Shown here one piece after another: positions 43,646-54,612 of a stretch of DNA of 64,000 nt (the stretch's first letter is position 1; every line of letters begins with the position of its first letter). Source of the stretch: Zopfochytrium polystomum (taxonomy: Eukaryota; Chytridiomycota; Chytridiomycetes; Chytridiales; Chytridiaceae); NCBI GenBank assembly GCA_025765615.1, contig JAIVFJ010000109.1, positions 124,001 to 188,000 of the forward strand, given 5' to 3'. The notes beneath the pieces were generated by a model. That model was not told the origin of the DNA. It saw nothing but the letters and a program-made list of their open reading frames with translations, and did no database searches. The translations under genes were made by a program, and so were the position numbers.

Positions 43646-44390
43646 TCAACATAGAGCCAGCCCGCTGTTTAACCACCACCTTTTCACCTTTCTGTTCTTG
43701 GCTCCACTCACTGCATCACTGGTGTACCCAAAGTGCCCGCTGTCAAACCACCACTGCAGCACCTCCACCCGCCCGGCGACGCTGGCAGCCTTCACCGCAC
43801 CACTAGTGTCGAACCGCAACTCGAGGACGCTGTCCTTCCACCACTGCAAAACGCTGAGTTTCCCACCGCCGCTAGCGTCTTCCATCGCCCGCTCGTCGTA
43901 CTTGAGTTCGAGCCCGCTGTCCTTCCACCACTGCAGGACGTTGACGTGACCGTTTCCAGATGCCCAACAAATTGCGTCCGGTGCTATATTTCAGCGGGAG
44001 CCCGCTGTCCTTCCACCACTGCAGGAGATCCAGCCGTCCACGACGGCACGCCAAGTCGATCGCGTCCGCAGAGTACACGCCGTCGAGCTGCTGCAACCCG
44101 CTGTCCTTCCACCACTGCAGCGCGTCGACCGAGTCGACATAGTCGACGGCGAAGCTGCCACGCAACATCGCTTCGATCTGCTCCCGTGGGATATTCTGCA
44201 GAAGAAAGCTGAGAACGTCGACTGACGCTGACAACAGCGACGATCGGAAGTCTTTGCCGAGCTGCAGCAAGGACGCCGCCTGGACGCGCGGCAGGCGGAA
44301 GAGGGATGCCGGCGGCGAAGCGGTCGCGCGGGGACTCGGTGTGGGTGCAGATCGCGATGGCGACGACTGGAGGAGGGGAGGAGAATCGGT
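43646..44390 (-). pseudogene. WWKDSG-repeat gene, at least two frameshifts
   Basis: The N-terminal block (VVAIAICTH) starts near 44375 in one frame. SLFRLPRVQAASLLQLGKDF and the first two repeats are in another. The middle returns near 43885 (SVLQWWKDSVLELRF) and the WW tail ends at 43646. It is most similar to the copy at 41258-42164 (shared LLSAS.DVLSFLLQNIP segment), so the two are recent duplicates. Confidence 0.7.
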
Positions 44391-44825
44391 TTGACCTTCA
44401 TTTGTGGTGAGGGTTTGCTCAACAGGCCCAGGCACTTCCCACCAAAGACCCAACAGGAGATCTGCCCAAGTAGCATCGTCGGCGCCATCGCCGTCTCGCC
44501 GTCGCCCTCGTCGCTGGGTGAAGTTGGCTATTTGGATGCATTTGAACTAACAACGACCAACGAAACGAAGCTAAGAAATTATTACAAATTGAAACACAAA
44601 CAGCACACACAAAGACGCGGACCAATCGAAAGACAAGCAAACAAACTGAAGAGAGAGCGTGCCCGGAGGCCCCCAGAACGAGGGCATCCCTTACTACATC
44701 CCATCCATTCCACCCATCCATCCATCCACCCGCATCGATCCATCCGACCCCCCGATCCAATCCTTACATCCACAACTTCTCCTCCTCCTCCATCCTCCTC
44801 CCTCGCTCCCCTCCTCTTGAAAAAA
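44391..44825. other. Intergenic with (CATC)n repeat
   Basis: A short CATC repeat lies at about 44703-44735. Nothing else was recognised. Confidence 0.4.
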
Positions 44826-45209
44826 TCACTTTTCTCCCGCAGGCACACCGTCGCCTCCTACGTCCTTGACCTTCCTCGGCCTGCCCCTCCCCCTCAGCTC
44901 TCCCTTCTCCTTTGCGACGCGCTTGGCCTCGAGCGCGGCGAGCTCCTCGGGGGTGCGGGTCTTGGGCGGGCGGCCGCGGCCGCGGCGCGGGAGCGGCTGG
45001 CCGTCGGGGCCGAGCGGCGCGGGCTTGTTGCTGGCGGCGGCGGGGGTGGTCTTTTTGGTGGCGGTTGTGTCTCCTCCGCCCGAGCCCGGATTGTCGGTGC
45101 GAGCCTTCTTGTCGGCGGGACCCTTGGCGCCGGCGTCGACCGCGCCCTCGACGGCGGCGGGATTCTTGGGAGGGCGGCCTCGCTTCCTCTTGACGGGCTC
45201 GTCTGACAT
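44826..45209 (-). CDS. AT-hook DNA-binding protein (HMGA-like)
   Basis: The ATG at 45209 gives 127 aa without introns. Three AT-hooks are visible: KRKRGRPPKNP near the N-terminus, RRGRGRPPKTR in the middle and GRGRPRK near the end. Each has the R-G-R-P core that inserts into the minor groove of AT-rich DNA. The spacers are disordered and rich in Ala, Gly, Pro and Lys, which fits a small HMGA-type architectural chromatin protein in the nucleus. The frame runs open upstream through an AT-rich tract, but that part is low-complexity translation of repeats and is excluded. Confidence 0.85.
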   Translation of the reverse strand: MSDEPVKRKRGRPPKNPAAVEGAVDAGAKGPADKKARTDNPGSGGGDTTATKKTTPAAASNKPAPLGPDGQPLPRRGRGRPPKTRTPEELAALEAKRVAKEKGELRGRGRPRKVKDVGGDGVPAGEK

Positions 45210-45269
45210 CTTCGACTGTGAGTTGGTCGCTCTGTTATCTGAGTGGGTTGGGGCGAAGGCTGTTTGAAG

Positions 45270-45421
45270 AAGAAAAACGAACAAAAAAAAAAAAAAAAAA
45301 AAAAAAGATTGGAAAATAAAAATAAAATAAATTCGAAAATGAGGAAAATAATAAAAAATAAAAATAAAAACAGAAACAAAAACAAAAATAATAAAAATAA
45401 AATAAAATAAAATAAAAAATG
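45270..45421. repeat. AT-only tract upstream of the AT-hook gene
   Basis: About 150 nt of poly(A) and AAAATAA-type repeats with almost no G or C lie some 60 nt upstream of the AT-hook start codon, in a GC-rich neighbourhood. A GGAGGGG-rich purine block follows to about 45500. Confidence 0.8.
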
Positions 45422-46263
45422 GGAGGGGGGAGGAGGAGAGAAGGAGGAGGAGGACCGCAAAGGCGAGGGGGTGGGCGTAGGGTGCGGGGGGAGGGGAAGT
45501 GTGGGGGCAGGCGGTAATAAATGCTGAGGGGGCGTCGGATGGATGGGTTGACTCGTTAGGACGTCGCCGTCGGACGCCGCGGTGCGGAAAAAACGAGTGG
45601 ATTGGCGGCAGGACTGGAAGATCTCTCTGTCTGTCTGTCTGTCTCTCACTCTGTCCGAAGCCCAGTGCTCCCACAATCAGAGCGATCCTCCACGACGTGA
45701 CATGTCACACGCGCTACGTTACTGCCGGACCAGGCTCCCTTTTTCTCCAGATGCCCACTCGCCAGCCGGCCTTGGACTCCGCTCTGTTCCCATCGCTGAG
45801 TCGTTCAATATCACTTGTTTCAATTTGAATATTGTTTCAACCAACCCCGCCGCGCATTCTGCGAAAACTGAATGAAAAGTGGACGGGCCACGGTTGCCGC
45901 TCCTTGTCATCATACCCGTCATCGTCTGCTCCAACATGGACTCCCCCGTGAGCATACCATGACCGCAGCCACCCTTATTGTGGAAGTGCAGAAACTCTGA
46001 GAAGATTCTTTCTCCGCATTTGCAGCGCGCGAACCAGCTGCCTCTTGCTCATGTTGGCCTGTCCAGTCCTTCAGTACAGAACGAGCACAGCGTTTCCCGC
46101 CTCTTATGTTCTAGGTGTCACAAAAACTCCGTAGCAATGCCTAACAGCTCTTGATTAACCGCATCCGCCCGGGTGGGACTGCCAGTTGCCTGATGCGGAG
46201 AGCTTACAACCATTGCCCGTCCTTCCAGACCGATCTTTCTCTTGTCGTTGTGTTATCCCAGCA
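45422..46263. other. No recognised gene
   Basis: Contains a short (CTGT)n run near 45625-45645. Otherwise nothing recognisable. Confidence 0.35.
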
Positions 46264-47161
46264 ATGAACGGAGCTGCCAAGTCACCCCAACAACCTCGTT
46301 CTGGCCCAACTCCCTCCGTGCTCGCGATCGCGATCTGCACATATATCTGGGCACCGTGCGATCGCTTCACGGTCGCGACCCCTCTTCCGCCTTCCACGGA
46401 TCCAGGCCGAGTCCCTGCTCCAGCTGCCTGACCACTACCTCGGTTCGTTCCGCTCAGTCTTCGTCCTGGAACTCTTCCGATCCCATATCCCACGAACGCG
46501 GCTCCACGCGTTGATCTGCGCAGAGAACGATGAGCCGCTGGACTACGTGGATTCGGTCGAGGCGCTGCAGTGGTGGAAGGACAGCGGGCTGGAGCTGCGG
46601 TACACGGAGTGGGCGATCAAGGAGGCCAGCGGGCGGGGACGGGTGGATCTGCTGCGGTGGTGGAAGGATAGTGGTCTTCCCCTCAAGTACGACGAGCGCG
46701 CGCTGGAAGCTGCATCTAGGGGTGGGCACATTGATGTTTTGCAGTGGTGGAAGGACAGCGGGCTCGAGCTGCGGTACGATGAGTTCGCAATGACAGCGGC
46801 CAGCCGAGAGGGCCATGTCGCCGTGTTGCAGTGGTGGAAGGACAGCGGATACGACCTCAAGTATAACAGCAGTTCCCTCAAGGGCGCAGGCGATTCCGCC
46901 CATATCAAGACCTTGCAGTGGTGGAGAGACAGCGGGCTGGAAGTAGACTGGGGCGGCTCCCGTTTCGAGACTGCATCATGTGTCACAGTTCTCGATTGGT
47001 GGGAGGAGTCTGGCCTATTCAAAGAGTGGCTGAACGGCTTCAATAATCGGCGCGAGGCCTTTGAGGAGGTCCTTCGCCGCGGGAGCTTTTTGACCCGTTC
47101 AGTCGCGGTTAAGCAATGGTGGCACGGCCGTTGTGTAACGTTTTGGAAGCCGCAGACGTGA
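46264..47161 (+). CDS. WWKDSG-repeat protein with one N-terminal frame break
   Basis: ATG 46264 leads into the family block (VLAIAICTY...DRFTVAT). A run of four C near 46378-46382 then shifts the frame. Removing one C restores LFRLPRIQAESLLQLPD and the rest. From about 46500 the frame is intact to the stop at 47161, with six repeats (LQWWKDSGLELRY and similar) and the WW tail. A single extra base in a homopolymer is a common assembly error, so I list it as a probable gene rather than a pseudogene. Confidence 0.65.
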
Positions 47162-47602
47162 CCGTTCCCGTTGCAAATGTAGGCAGTTTTGCACTGATCG
47201 AAATTGGGTTCCATTTGCTTGGGAACCTTTTTCCGAGCAACCTCAATGTGGTTAAACATGATCTACTTCCTCTCGCTCTTTGTCACTGACAGCCAGTCAT
47301 CACTCTGTGAAAAGGTCGGCCAGACGTTCACCGCGTTCGCTGGCACTCCGTCACTGGAGAGGCGGGGCAGCGAACATAAAGAACAGAACTGATAGTTTTG
47401 CAAAAGACAAACCTGTTATGGCGTCACAAAAAAGGCGCAGGTCGCGAGCCAGCCAGCCAGCCCTCGATTTCAGAGAAGTTCGACAATCGTTTGTTCGTCG
47501 TCTCGGCGAAAAAAATCCCCGAAATCAAAGGACGATTCACTCGCCCCACGCTCCTTTCGCCGGCGATTTTGCTTTTATCCCACATGTGCGGATTTGCGGC
47601 AT

Positions 47603-48625
47603 ATGTACGTACAGTGCAATATAATATACACATACTCCCCCGGCGATCGCTTCGCCGTTGCGACGCTGTTTCGCCTGCCCCGCATCCAGGCTCCATCCCT
47701 CCTCGAGATATACTCCTTCTACCAGACGGGTGGCCGCTCGATCAGCTCGTACCGCTCCGCCGGGGTCCTGGAGCTCTACCGCCGCCATCTCCCTCCGGAG
47801 CAGCTTCATTTCCTGATCTACGAAGACGACGAGCCCCTGAGTGGCGCGGACTCGGTAGAGGCGCTGCAGTGGTGGAAAGACAGCGGGCTGGAGCTACCGT
47901 ACACCGAAAAGGCCATCGAGAATGCTTCCGAGCTCGGGCGGGTGGATGCGCTGCAGTGGTGGAAGGACAGCGGCCTGGAGCTCAAGTACGATGAGAAGGC
48001 CATGGAAGCCGCATCCATGAGCGAGTCGATCGACGCACTTCAGTGGTGGAAGGATAGTGGCCTCGAGCTGCGTTATGATGAGGGAGCCTTAACTGGAGCA
48101 AGCAGGTGGGGCAAAGTCGCCTCGTTGCAGTGGTGGAAGGACAGCGGGCTGCCACTCAAGTACACTGCGGACGCTGTGACCGAGGCTTCGAGCTCAGGTC
48201 TGACGTCGGTGCTTCAGTGGTGGAAGGACAGCTGGATCGAGTTCAAGTACGATGCTCGGGCGATGGAAATGGCAAGCCAGTGGGGCCACGCGTACGTCCT
48301 CCAGTGGTGGAAGGACAGCGGATACGACCTCAAGTACACGGTGGAAGCTGTCAAAGGGGCAGCAAGGATGGGCCAAATCGACTGCCTGCGGTGGTGGAGA
48401 GACAGCGGGTTGGAAGTGGACTGGGCTGCCGTTCCTTTCAAGGACGCTAAAAAGGCTGTAGTCCTTGACTGGTGGGAGGAGACGGGCATGTTCGAGGAGT
48501 GGCTCAATCGCTTCAGTGACAAGCGCGAGGCCTTCGACGCCATTAATGGTCGAAGACATTTTCCGGGCGAAGTTGAAAAATGGTGGCGCGACCATCGTGC
48601 CCGGTTCGTCAAGAATGATGAATAG
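47603..48625 (+). CDS. WWKDSG-repeat protein, intact
   Basis: An uninterrupted frame from ATG 47603 has eight repeats, including LQWWKDSGLELKY and a diverged LQWWKDSWIEFKY, and the tail VEKWWRDHRARF. The extreme N-terminus is shorter than in its sisters: the usual AIAIC block is replaced by CNIIYTYSPGDRF, so an upstream exon or a changed start is possible. It is in tandem with the copy at 46264. Confidence 0.78.
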   Translation: MYVQCNIIYTYSPGDRFAVATLFRLPRIQAPSLLEIYSFYQTGGRSISSYRSAGVLELYRRHLPPEQLHFLIYEDDEPLSGADSVEALQWWKDSGLELPYTEKAIENASELGRVDALQWWKDSGLELKYDEKAMEAASMSESIDALQWWKDSGLELRYDEGALTGASRWGKVASLQWWKDSGLPLKYTADAVTEASSSGLTSVLQWWKDSWIEFKYDARAMEMASQWGHAYVLQWWKDSGYDLKYTVEAVKGAARMGQIDCLRWWRDSGLEVDWAAVPFKDAKKAVVLDWWEETGMFEEWLNRFSDKREAFDAINGRRHFPGEVEKWWRDHRARFVKNDE

Positions 48626-48930
48626 AAGCGCCACTCGTCAGAGCACTCAACTCATTCTCCTGCAACTTTAAGCACTCTTGACTCTTCTCAATTATGAACC
48701 AGTCGCCAGGCGTAGTACAATCGACAGAACACTCGGCAGCCTCACCAGCTTCTCGCTGTGCATGTCGCAACCAGGAGCGAGGCGGTCTGCTTGGATGGCT
48801 CCACAGGCCACTCCTTTTATCGAGAGCCCCCCTTCTGGCTGGTGGACTCAGGACCCATGAAAACCTTCCCCATCCTCTCCCGACTCGCAATTGTTCCTGT
48901 ATCCACAACGCGACGACAAGGCACCACGAG

Positions 48931-49002
48931 GACGACCTCGGGAAGGTCTGCAACGACCTCATTGCCCACGCCAAGGGCAAGCAGCTCAAGGTCAAGGGCC
49001 CC
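48931..49002 (+). pseudogene. Fragment resembling ribosomal protein uS10
   Basis: One frame reads DLGKVCNDLIAHAKGKQL followed by KVKGP. This matches the region of eukaryotic uS10 (RPS20) just before the conserved RLPTK motif, known from the family as LEKVC.DLI..AK.KNLKVKGP. The expected following residues are absent, and the preceding ones do not match. It looks like a short displaced or decayed piece just upstream of the HET-domain gene. Confidence 0.5.
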
Positions 49003-49220
49003 GACTTCGGCCATTCTCCTCGCACTGACCCGCGCACGCTTGGCGATACGCGGAGGTGGAGTAAATTGCGCAGGAGCGTTGGTGAATAGGTTCGAAAGAG
49101 TGTCTCTACCGCCCACTGCAGAACCAAAGAAGCGGCTTCTTGCGAGTGTCTTCGACGGGTCTAATTCATCCCTTTTTGCAGAAGACAGTCAAGCACTGTC
49201 TGTTTCCTTCTCCATTGGGG

Positions 49221-49221
<1 letters not shown>

Positions 49222-49289
<68 letters not shown>

Positions 49290-49312
49290 TGTGTGTGTGT
49301 GTGTGTGTGTGT
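49222..49312. repeat. (GA)n(GT)n compound microsatellite
   Basis: A GA run of about 65 nt is followed by a GT run of about 25 nt, ending 19 nt before the HET gene ATG. It is probably transcribed as 5' leader or promoter. Confidence 0.95.
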
Positions 49313-49330
49313 GATCGAAAGAAAAGAACG

Positions 49331-51222
49331 ATGGGTGGGAGGAAGCTTTTCGACTGGCTGCGATCAAAGAGGGCGACGTCACCACAAGCACGCTCCGGTC
49401 CCGGCTCGAGTTCCCGCTCCCGTTCCCGCTCACGCACCCGCTCCCAGCAGAGCGCAGACTCCGGCACCAACGCGAATGTTCCTGTTGATGATCTGCTCAC
49501 TCTAGTACGGGCGGCGATCTCCGACTGGAACTCGAAGGCTGGCGTGCGCTTCGTGAAGCTGGGGCGAACCGCCAGCGGCGACTTTACCGTCGAGCTTGTG
49601 GGCCGTGAGCCTGTCCGCCGCCAGACCTACATCGCAGTTAGCCACACGTGGTGGGCGTTCAGTCCGCAGGCGGAAGGCTACCTGCAGGACGCGGCCGCGA
49701 AGCTTGCCCTCGTCGCCCGGACTTTGCGCCTGAGCCAGTCCATTCTTCTGTGGATGGACCAGCTGTGCATCCGACAGGACGACAGTGCTGACGTCTCGGC
49801 GAACCTGGCCGAGGTGCGGGCCATCTACGCCGGCGCGGAGGCGGTCTGGATATTCGCCGCGGGGGACCCGGCGAAGCGTATGCAGATCCGAATCGGCGCG
49901 CGACCACTGGGCAGTGATCTCATCGCTCTGCGGAAAGTGTACCCCGGGCTGGACGCATGGGTGAGGCGGCTCTGGACGTTTAAGGAGGCCATCGTGGCAC
50001 GCAAGCTCCTGGTTTTCGCGCACAGCCACGGCGGTGAGCTGATCAATATTCGCGCCATTGTTGAAGCCACGCTATCAGGCACCGCCGCGACAGACGCTGA
50101 GGTTGACGACGACACCGGATTCCGCGACACGTCAGAAATGCTGGTGATGAGCTTCTCCAAAATGGCTGTGGCCCGGAAGGCTGGTCTCGTCGGCCTACTG
50201 CACCTGGAGAACGACGACGGAAGGGAGCCGCCAAACCTTGGAGGGAATTCCCCATACTCCCGCCTGGCGCGGACCCTCGGGCATGACGACGGCGACACCC
50301 ACTTGACCTTTGCGCAGCTGGTGGTTCGGAGCGAGGGGCTTGTTTGCTCGTACTCTGCAGACCGCCTGCACGCCGTCATTGACTTGGTGGCCAAAGACAT
50401 GTCCTCGTACGACTACGGCTGGGACCTCCACAAGGCGACGCTATGGGTTCTGAAGAACGTTCCTGGAGCGGCCGACGTCAACGAGGTTCTATGGGCTCTC
50501 GGCGACCAGCCCGCCCAGGGTTGCAGCGCCATCGCCCTTCCCGGAGCCAGGTGGATCCACACATCGCCCTTTGAACAAACCTTCATCGTAGAATTTTAGG
50601 TGCTAAGGGGGTCAATGGTGGGTTCGTCGACTCATACGAGAGCTGGGACCTCACGCCCCTCGGCCGCAGCGCCTGGAGAGAGGACGCGTTGCGCGGGCTT
50701 TTGGGCAGCGACAAGCTGACCTCGCTGCTCCGCAGCGTGCATGACGGGGTCGTCCGTGACGTTGTGCCTCGTAAGCCAACCATGCAGCAAGAGCAGTGGC
50801 GGAGGTTCTCGCCGGAGAGCGTTCGTGACGATCTCCCCGAAGGCATGTACGCCTACACCACCGACAGCAAGAGTATCTACCGGCTGCACGACAGCTTTCA
50901 TGCAGCCGTGGATGCTCTAAACTCCCCGACGCTCGTGCTGACAGCGGCCGTCATCCGGGGGAAGACTGTACTGGCAGTCAGCCCGCGCAAACCGACGGAG
51001 GCGCTGTTTATTGTGGCCGACACGTACGATAGGGGGTCCATGATCGAAGTCCGCTCCGGCCCCGAAGGTCGGAAGGAGCTCGTCGACGTGCAGTTGATAG
51101 TGGGTCACAGATCGGATGAATTTTTGCTCAGGACACAGGATCCGGATGACATCATGCTGGAGGAGCTAGCAGAGGCGATGGTGAATACGCGGGACGGGCA
51201 CAAGTTGCTTTTCCTGAATTGA
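49331..51222 (+). CDS. HET-domain-like protein, one frame break
   Basis: ATG 49331 opens a basic, Ser/Arg-rich leader and then the three blocks of a heterokaryon-incompatibility (HET) domain: YIAVSHTWW, LWMDQLCIRQDD with a following EVRAIYAGAEAVWIF, and WVRRLWTFKEAI. In fungi such domains trigger cell death or immune-like responses after non-self recognition. The frame stops at TAG 50597-50599, directly after VEF. Reading continues one frame over as GAKGVNGGFVDSYESWDLTPLG to 51222. Adding one T to the TTTT run at about 50594 joins them, so a single-base error or a recent lesion is likely. Without the repair the product is 422 aa and lacks the last 200 or so. Confidence 0.72.
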
Positions 51223-52159
51223 AAGGGTACTTTCTGAGGAAAGTTTCTTTTTGAGCGGGGCCAGTTTGAAGCGTCCCATTGCTACAAACGTTTTGACCTA
51301 TTCATCTGTTGGGCGTGCTCCATTTCGATGTAAAGAAAACCGTCGTTGAACATGCTCAGTTGATAAGAGAAGGGGTGCATCAGGGCGCCATAGCTTTCTC
51401 AAGGGTAATTTCGCAACGATGGGCCGACGCTCAATACAGTTTCGCAACTGGGTGTGTTCAAAGACACATTCTGAAGCTTTCACATCATGATGTATGTAAC
51501 TTAACTCTGCAGAGACTAGCAGTGCACTGCTCCTTGTCGTATTTGCAGCTGGTTTTGCGATGTCTTTATTTTCCTTCAGGCGCACAAGGTGACGAGACGC
51601 AGCGGAAGGGCGTCGGGTAATACAGCCTGCCTTGTCAGGCGGTAATCTTATATTCAAACTCCGATCCTTCCCCTCGTTCGACCTCATCGCCTCGAGTCGG
51701 TCGTCGTGAATCCTTTGCAAGATCGGGCGGCCCATCCACACACTCTGGCCTCTGCGCATAGATTCATTTTTTCACTCTTCGCATAAGACGGAGTGCCATT
51801 ATGTTTTGCGATTGATCTTAAGCAACTCAGAGTGTAAAAAATGGATTCCACTTGACAGTCGTTAGATCTGTGCGTTCCCCGGAAGGCTCATGTACGAGCG
51901 TGCCTATCGTTGCGTTTCAGCTTCGTCGATTGTGAACATAGAGAGGTCGTGTTGATTCCTCGATTCTTTTTGAATTTGCTTGATTGGGTCGAGAGCCTTT
52001 GAAGTAACACGTTGGCTCTAACGTCGTTGAAGCGTCTGCTCTGCCGGAGGTTAATTTGAGGTTACGATGCAAGCAAAGATAAGGAAAAAAAAGGAAAACA
52101 GGGGGGTCGAGGGGGTACAATTTATTGAGTTGCAGCACAGAAATTAAGTCTCATTGTCA
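51223..52159. other. No recognised gene
   Basis: No domain was found. The distal part may include more of the copia LTR, whose outer end could not be placed. Confidence 0.3.
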
Positions 52160-52313
52160 GTGATCGTCACTTCCTTCCTTTCCCCTCGCCCACCTATTGA
52201 GTTGCAGCACAGAAATTCAGTGCAGAACTCTTGACAAGGAGCAACAGGGATAAGAAGGATGAAGAACCCAGACAATTCCAAAGATGACTACGAAGGCCTT
52301 AAATAAAGTAACA
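52160..52313 (-). mobile_element. Putative 3' LTR start of copia element
   Basis: On the minus strand a purine-rich tract just after the pol stop leads to TGTTACTTTATTTAAGG at 52313, a typical LTR start with a TATTTAAG promoter-like box. A 21-nt motif containing CTGTGCTGCAACTCAATA occurs twice (near 52200 and 52130), the second followed by AATAAA. The 3' boundary is unknown. Confidence 0.5.
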
Positions 52314-52341
52314 CAATAACCCCCTGGACAAGTAGTCCCGA

Positions 52342-54612
52342 CTAGCACACTCCCATTCGCCCCTTGAGGTCCTGGAATCGGGGAGGAAGAAGTGCTTTGG
52401 TCAAGATGTCTGCAAGCATGTCCACCGTTGGACAGTATTGTAGATGAAAACCACGGTTTTGCCGACACTCCCGAATCCAATGATAGGTCCGGTGGATGTG
52501 CTTCGAAAGGTTGTTGATAAGTGGGCGGGTGGCAATGGCCAGGCTCCCTTGATTGTCTCCAAGAATTTGTAGCCAATCAGGGTTGTCCTCTTCTTTGTCG
52601 GCAGTTTGGAGAGTCGCCATATGATAGCGCGAGTCCAGCTTCCACTCTTCAAGTAGCCCCTTAAGCCACAGCGCCTCCTTTCCCCCATCAGATAATGCAA
52701 CGTATTCTGCCTCACATGTGGAAGTGGCAATAGTGGGTTGTCTGCGTGACCTCCATCCCACTGGTCCACCTGACATAATTCGCCCACAGCGTGCGCAATA
52801 TCAGGTCGGGTAACCACAGCTGCGTAGTTAAGGGAGCCCACTAAAGACGCATATGGTCGAGTCACTTTTTCCTCCTCCGTCATTGGAACCCCTTTCACAA
52901 ACTTCACGCTTTTGTCGATGGGTGTTGAAGTCTCCTTCGCCATGCCCTGTCCATACTCGTCAATCAGGTGATTTATGTAACGGGTCTGGTGAAGCCGTAC
53001 CGAGTACACAACGCCTTTGGGGGGCATAGATGGGCCACAAAGTACTTTCCCCCATGCATCAAAGAATCAAAGTGAACGCCCAAGCCAAAAGAAAGAAGAC
53101 CGACGTTGTCCTTAAGGCGGAACGCAGATCTCATCCCAGCTAGATACGCAGCCTCAAGCTCCGCATGGGTATGAAGATCAAAATAGTCATCAACCCAACG
53201 AGTGACAATGCCAAACTGGTCCACCCCATCAATAATACACTGCTTCACAAAGCAGCAGGGGTCCGCTGGACACTGCGAGTATCCCATCTCAAGCAGCTGA
53301 GAGTCAGAGGTTAAACCCCAGAGCTGAGGAGCATCAACATTACCGTAGATTGTCTTGGTACACAGCCAGATTTCTCCTTTTGGAGATCGTACATAGAACG
53401 GTTTTCGAGCCGATGCATGCAAGAACACATCAGACTGGCGAATTGCAATTCCTTCATGAGCACTAAGAGCTGCAAGAGTCCGAAGAGTCTGCCAGCGTGG
53501 GGTTGGCGCAAAGGTTTCTGCCTCAGCGAGGTCCTGCTTGCTCCCATCCACAACCCATCTGGCCTTATACCGCTCCAAAGCACCATCGGAGGTGAACTTT
53601 TGCGAGTAAATCGTGAACATGTTGTAGATGATCTCCCCATCTGGGACACCTTCCCGGCGAACCACCTTGTACACATTCTGGTCCTTGAACGACTTTTCTT
53701 CCTTGTTGTCTGCTTTCATCCACTCCTCCCAGTCATCCCGACGCATTGCCTCCTTCCTTGACTTTGGCCATAGTTGACTCCTGTCCGGAGCGCCACTAAC
53801 TTTTAGGGCAAGATCTGTCTCCCCATCCGCTTGTGAGATCTCCATGCGATCCGCCTTGTCCAGGAGTGAAGCCAGCATTGCTCGGCGTGTGGTCCGACCC
53901 TCGTGCATAGCGCGATAGTCCGGCCGGTTTGACTGATCCCGGAGAAAGTAATGTTCGGGCCTCGGAATCTGAGAGTCCTGTTGGGGCGTTCGTGGACGGG
54001 TGAGCTCTGCCGGTGGGATTGCCCCTGGCGCCGGAATACAGAAAGCCGGAGCTGGGTTGTGCGGATGTCTCTCTGTTGCCCCATCAACCCCCCCACGCTG
54101 GCGGTGACTGGGACAAAATCTCCCACAGTCTGAGGAGTATCATCCTCGTCAGCTGGTGATGGCTCAGGCGCACGGAAAAATGGGGAGGTCAGTGGAGTGA
54201 CAAGCGACGGGGGCGGCGTAGATGGCACAGGGTGACCCCACTCTAACTCTGGAATAGGAGAATTCCAGAGATTCGTTACTGGTAGGCTTTCAAAAATGGT
54301 GGATGAAGGTGGCATGCGGAGGTCATTGGACGTGGGAAACGATGTCTCGTCGAAAATGACATCCCGGCTGATGACAGTGGATCCGTCTGACCGGCGAAGG
54401 ATATACCCTTTTGTACCACGAGCGTACCCCATAAATTGGCACTTCTCAGCACGAAAATGAAGACCACGCTTTTCCTCTTTAGGGATATTTCGGTAGGCTG
54501 TACACCCAAACACACGCAGCATAGAGATAGAAGGCGGTGCCCCTCGGATTGTTTCGTACGGCGTCATTACAATGCCAAGCCGCTGCTGTTCGCTACCTCG
54601 GTTCGTTCCCAC
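52342..54612 (-). mobile_element. Truncated, frameshifted Ty1/copia retrotransposon pol
   Basis: Reading the minus strand from 54612: the end of an integrase core (MTPYETIRGAPPS, VFGCTAYRNIPKEEKRG, AEKCQFMGYARGTKGY, SRDVIFDE); a linker; reverse transcriptase (KARWVVDGSKQ, ETFAPTPRW, DVFLHA, then the catalytic RWVDDYF box); and RNase H (TSTCEAEYVALSDGGKEALWL, KHIHRTYHWIRE, VDMLADILTKALLPPRF), ending …GRMGVC. This domain order (integrase before RT) is diagnostic of copia. At least three frame changes break it. Gag, protease and most of the integrase are missing at the 54.6 kb end, so the copy is dead and 5'-truncated. Confidence 0.9.

Noticed and set aside
45210..45674. Long Phe/Ile-rich frame upstream of the AT-hook protein
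   Set aside because: Low-complexity translation of AT-only repeats. No hydrophobic domain of this kind occurs in AT-hook proteins.
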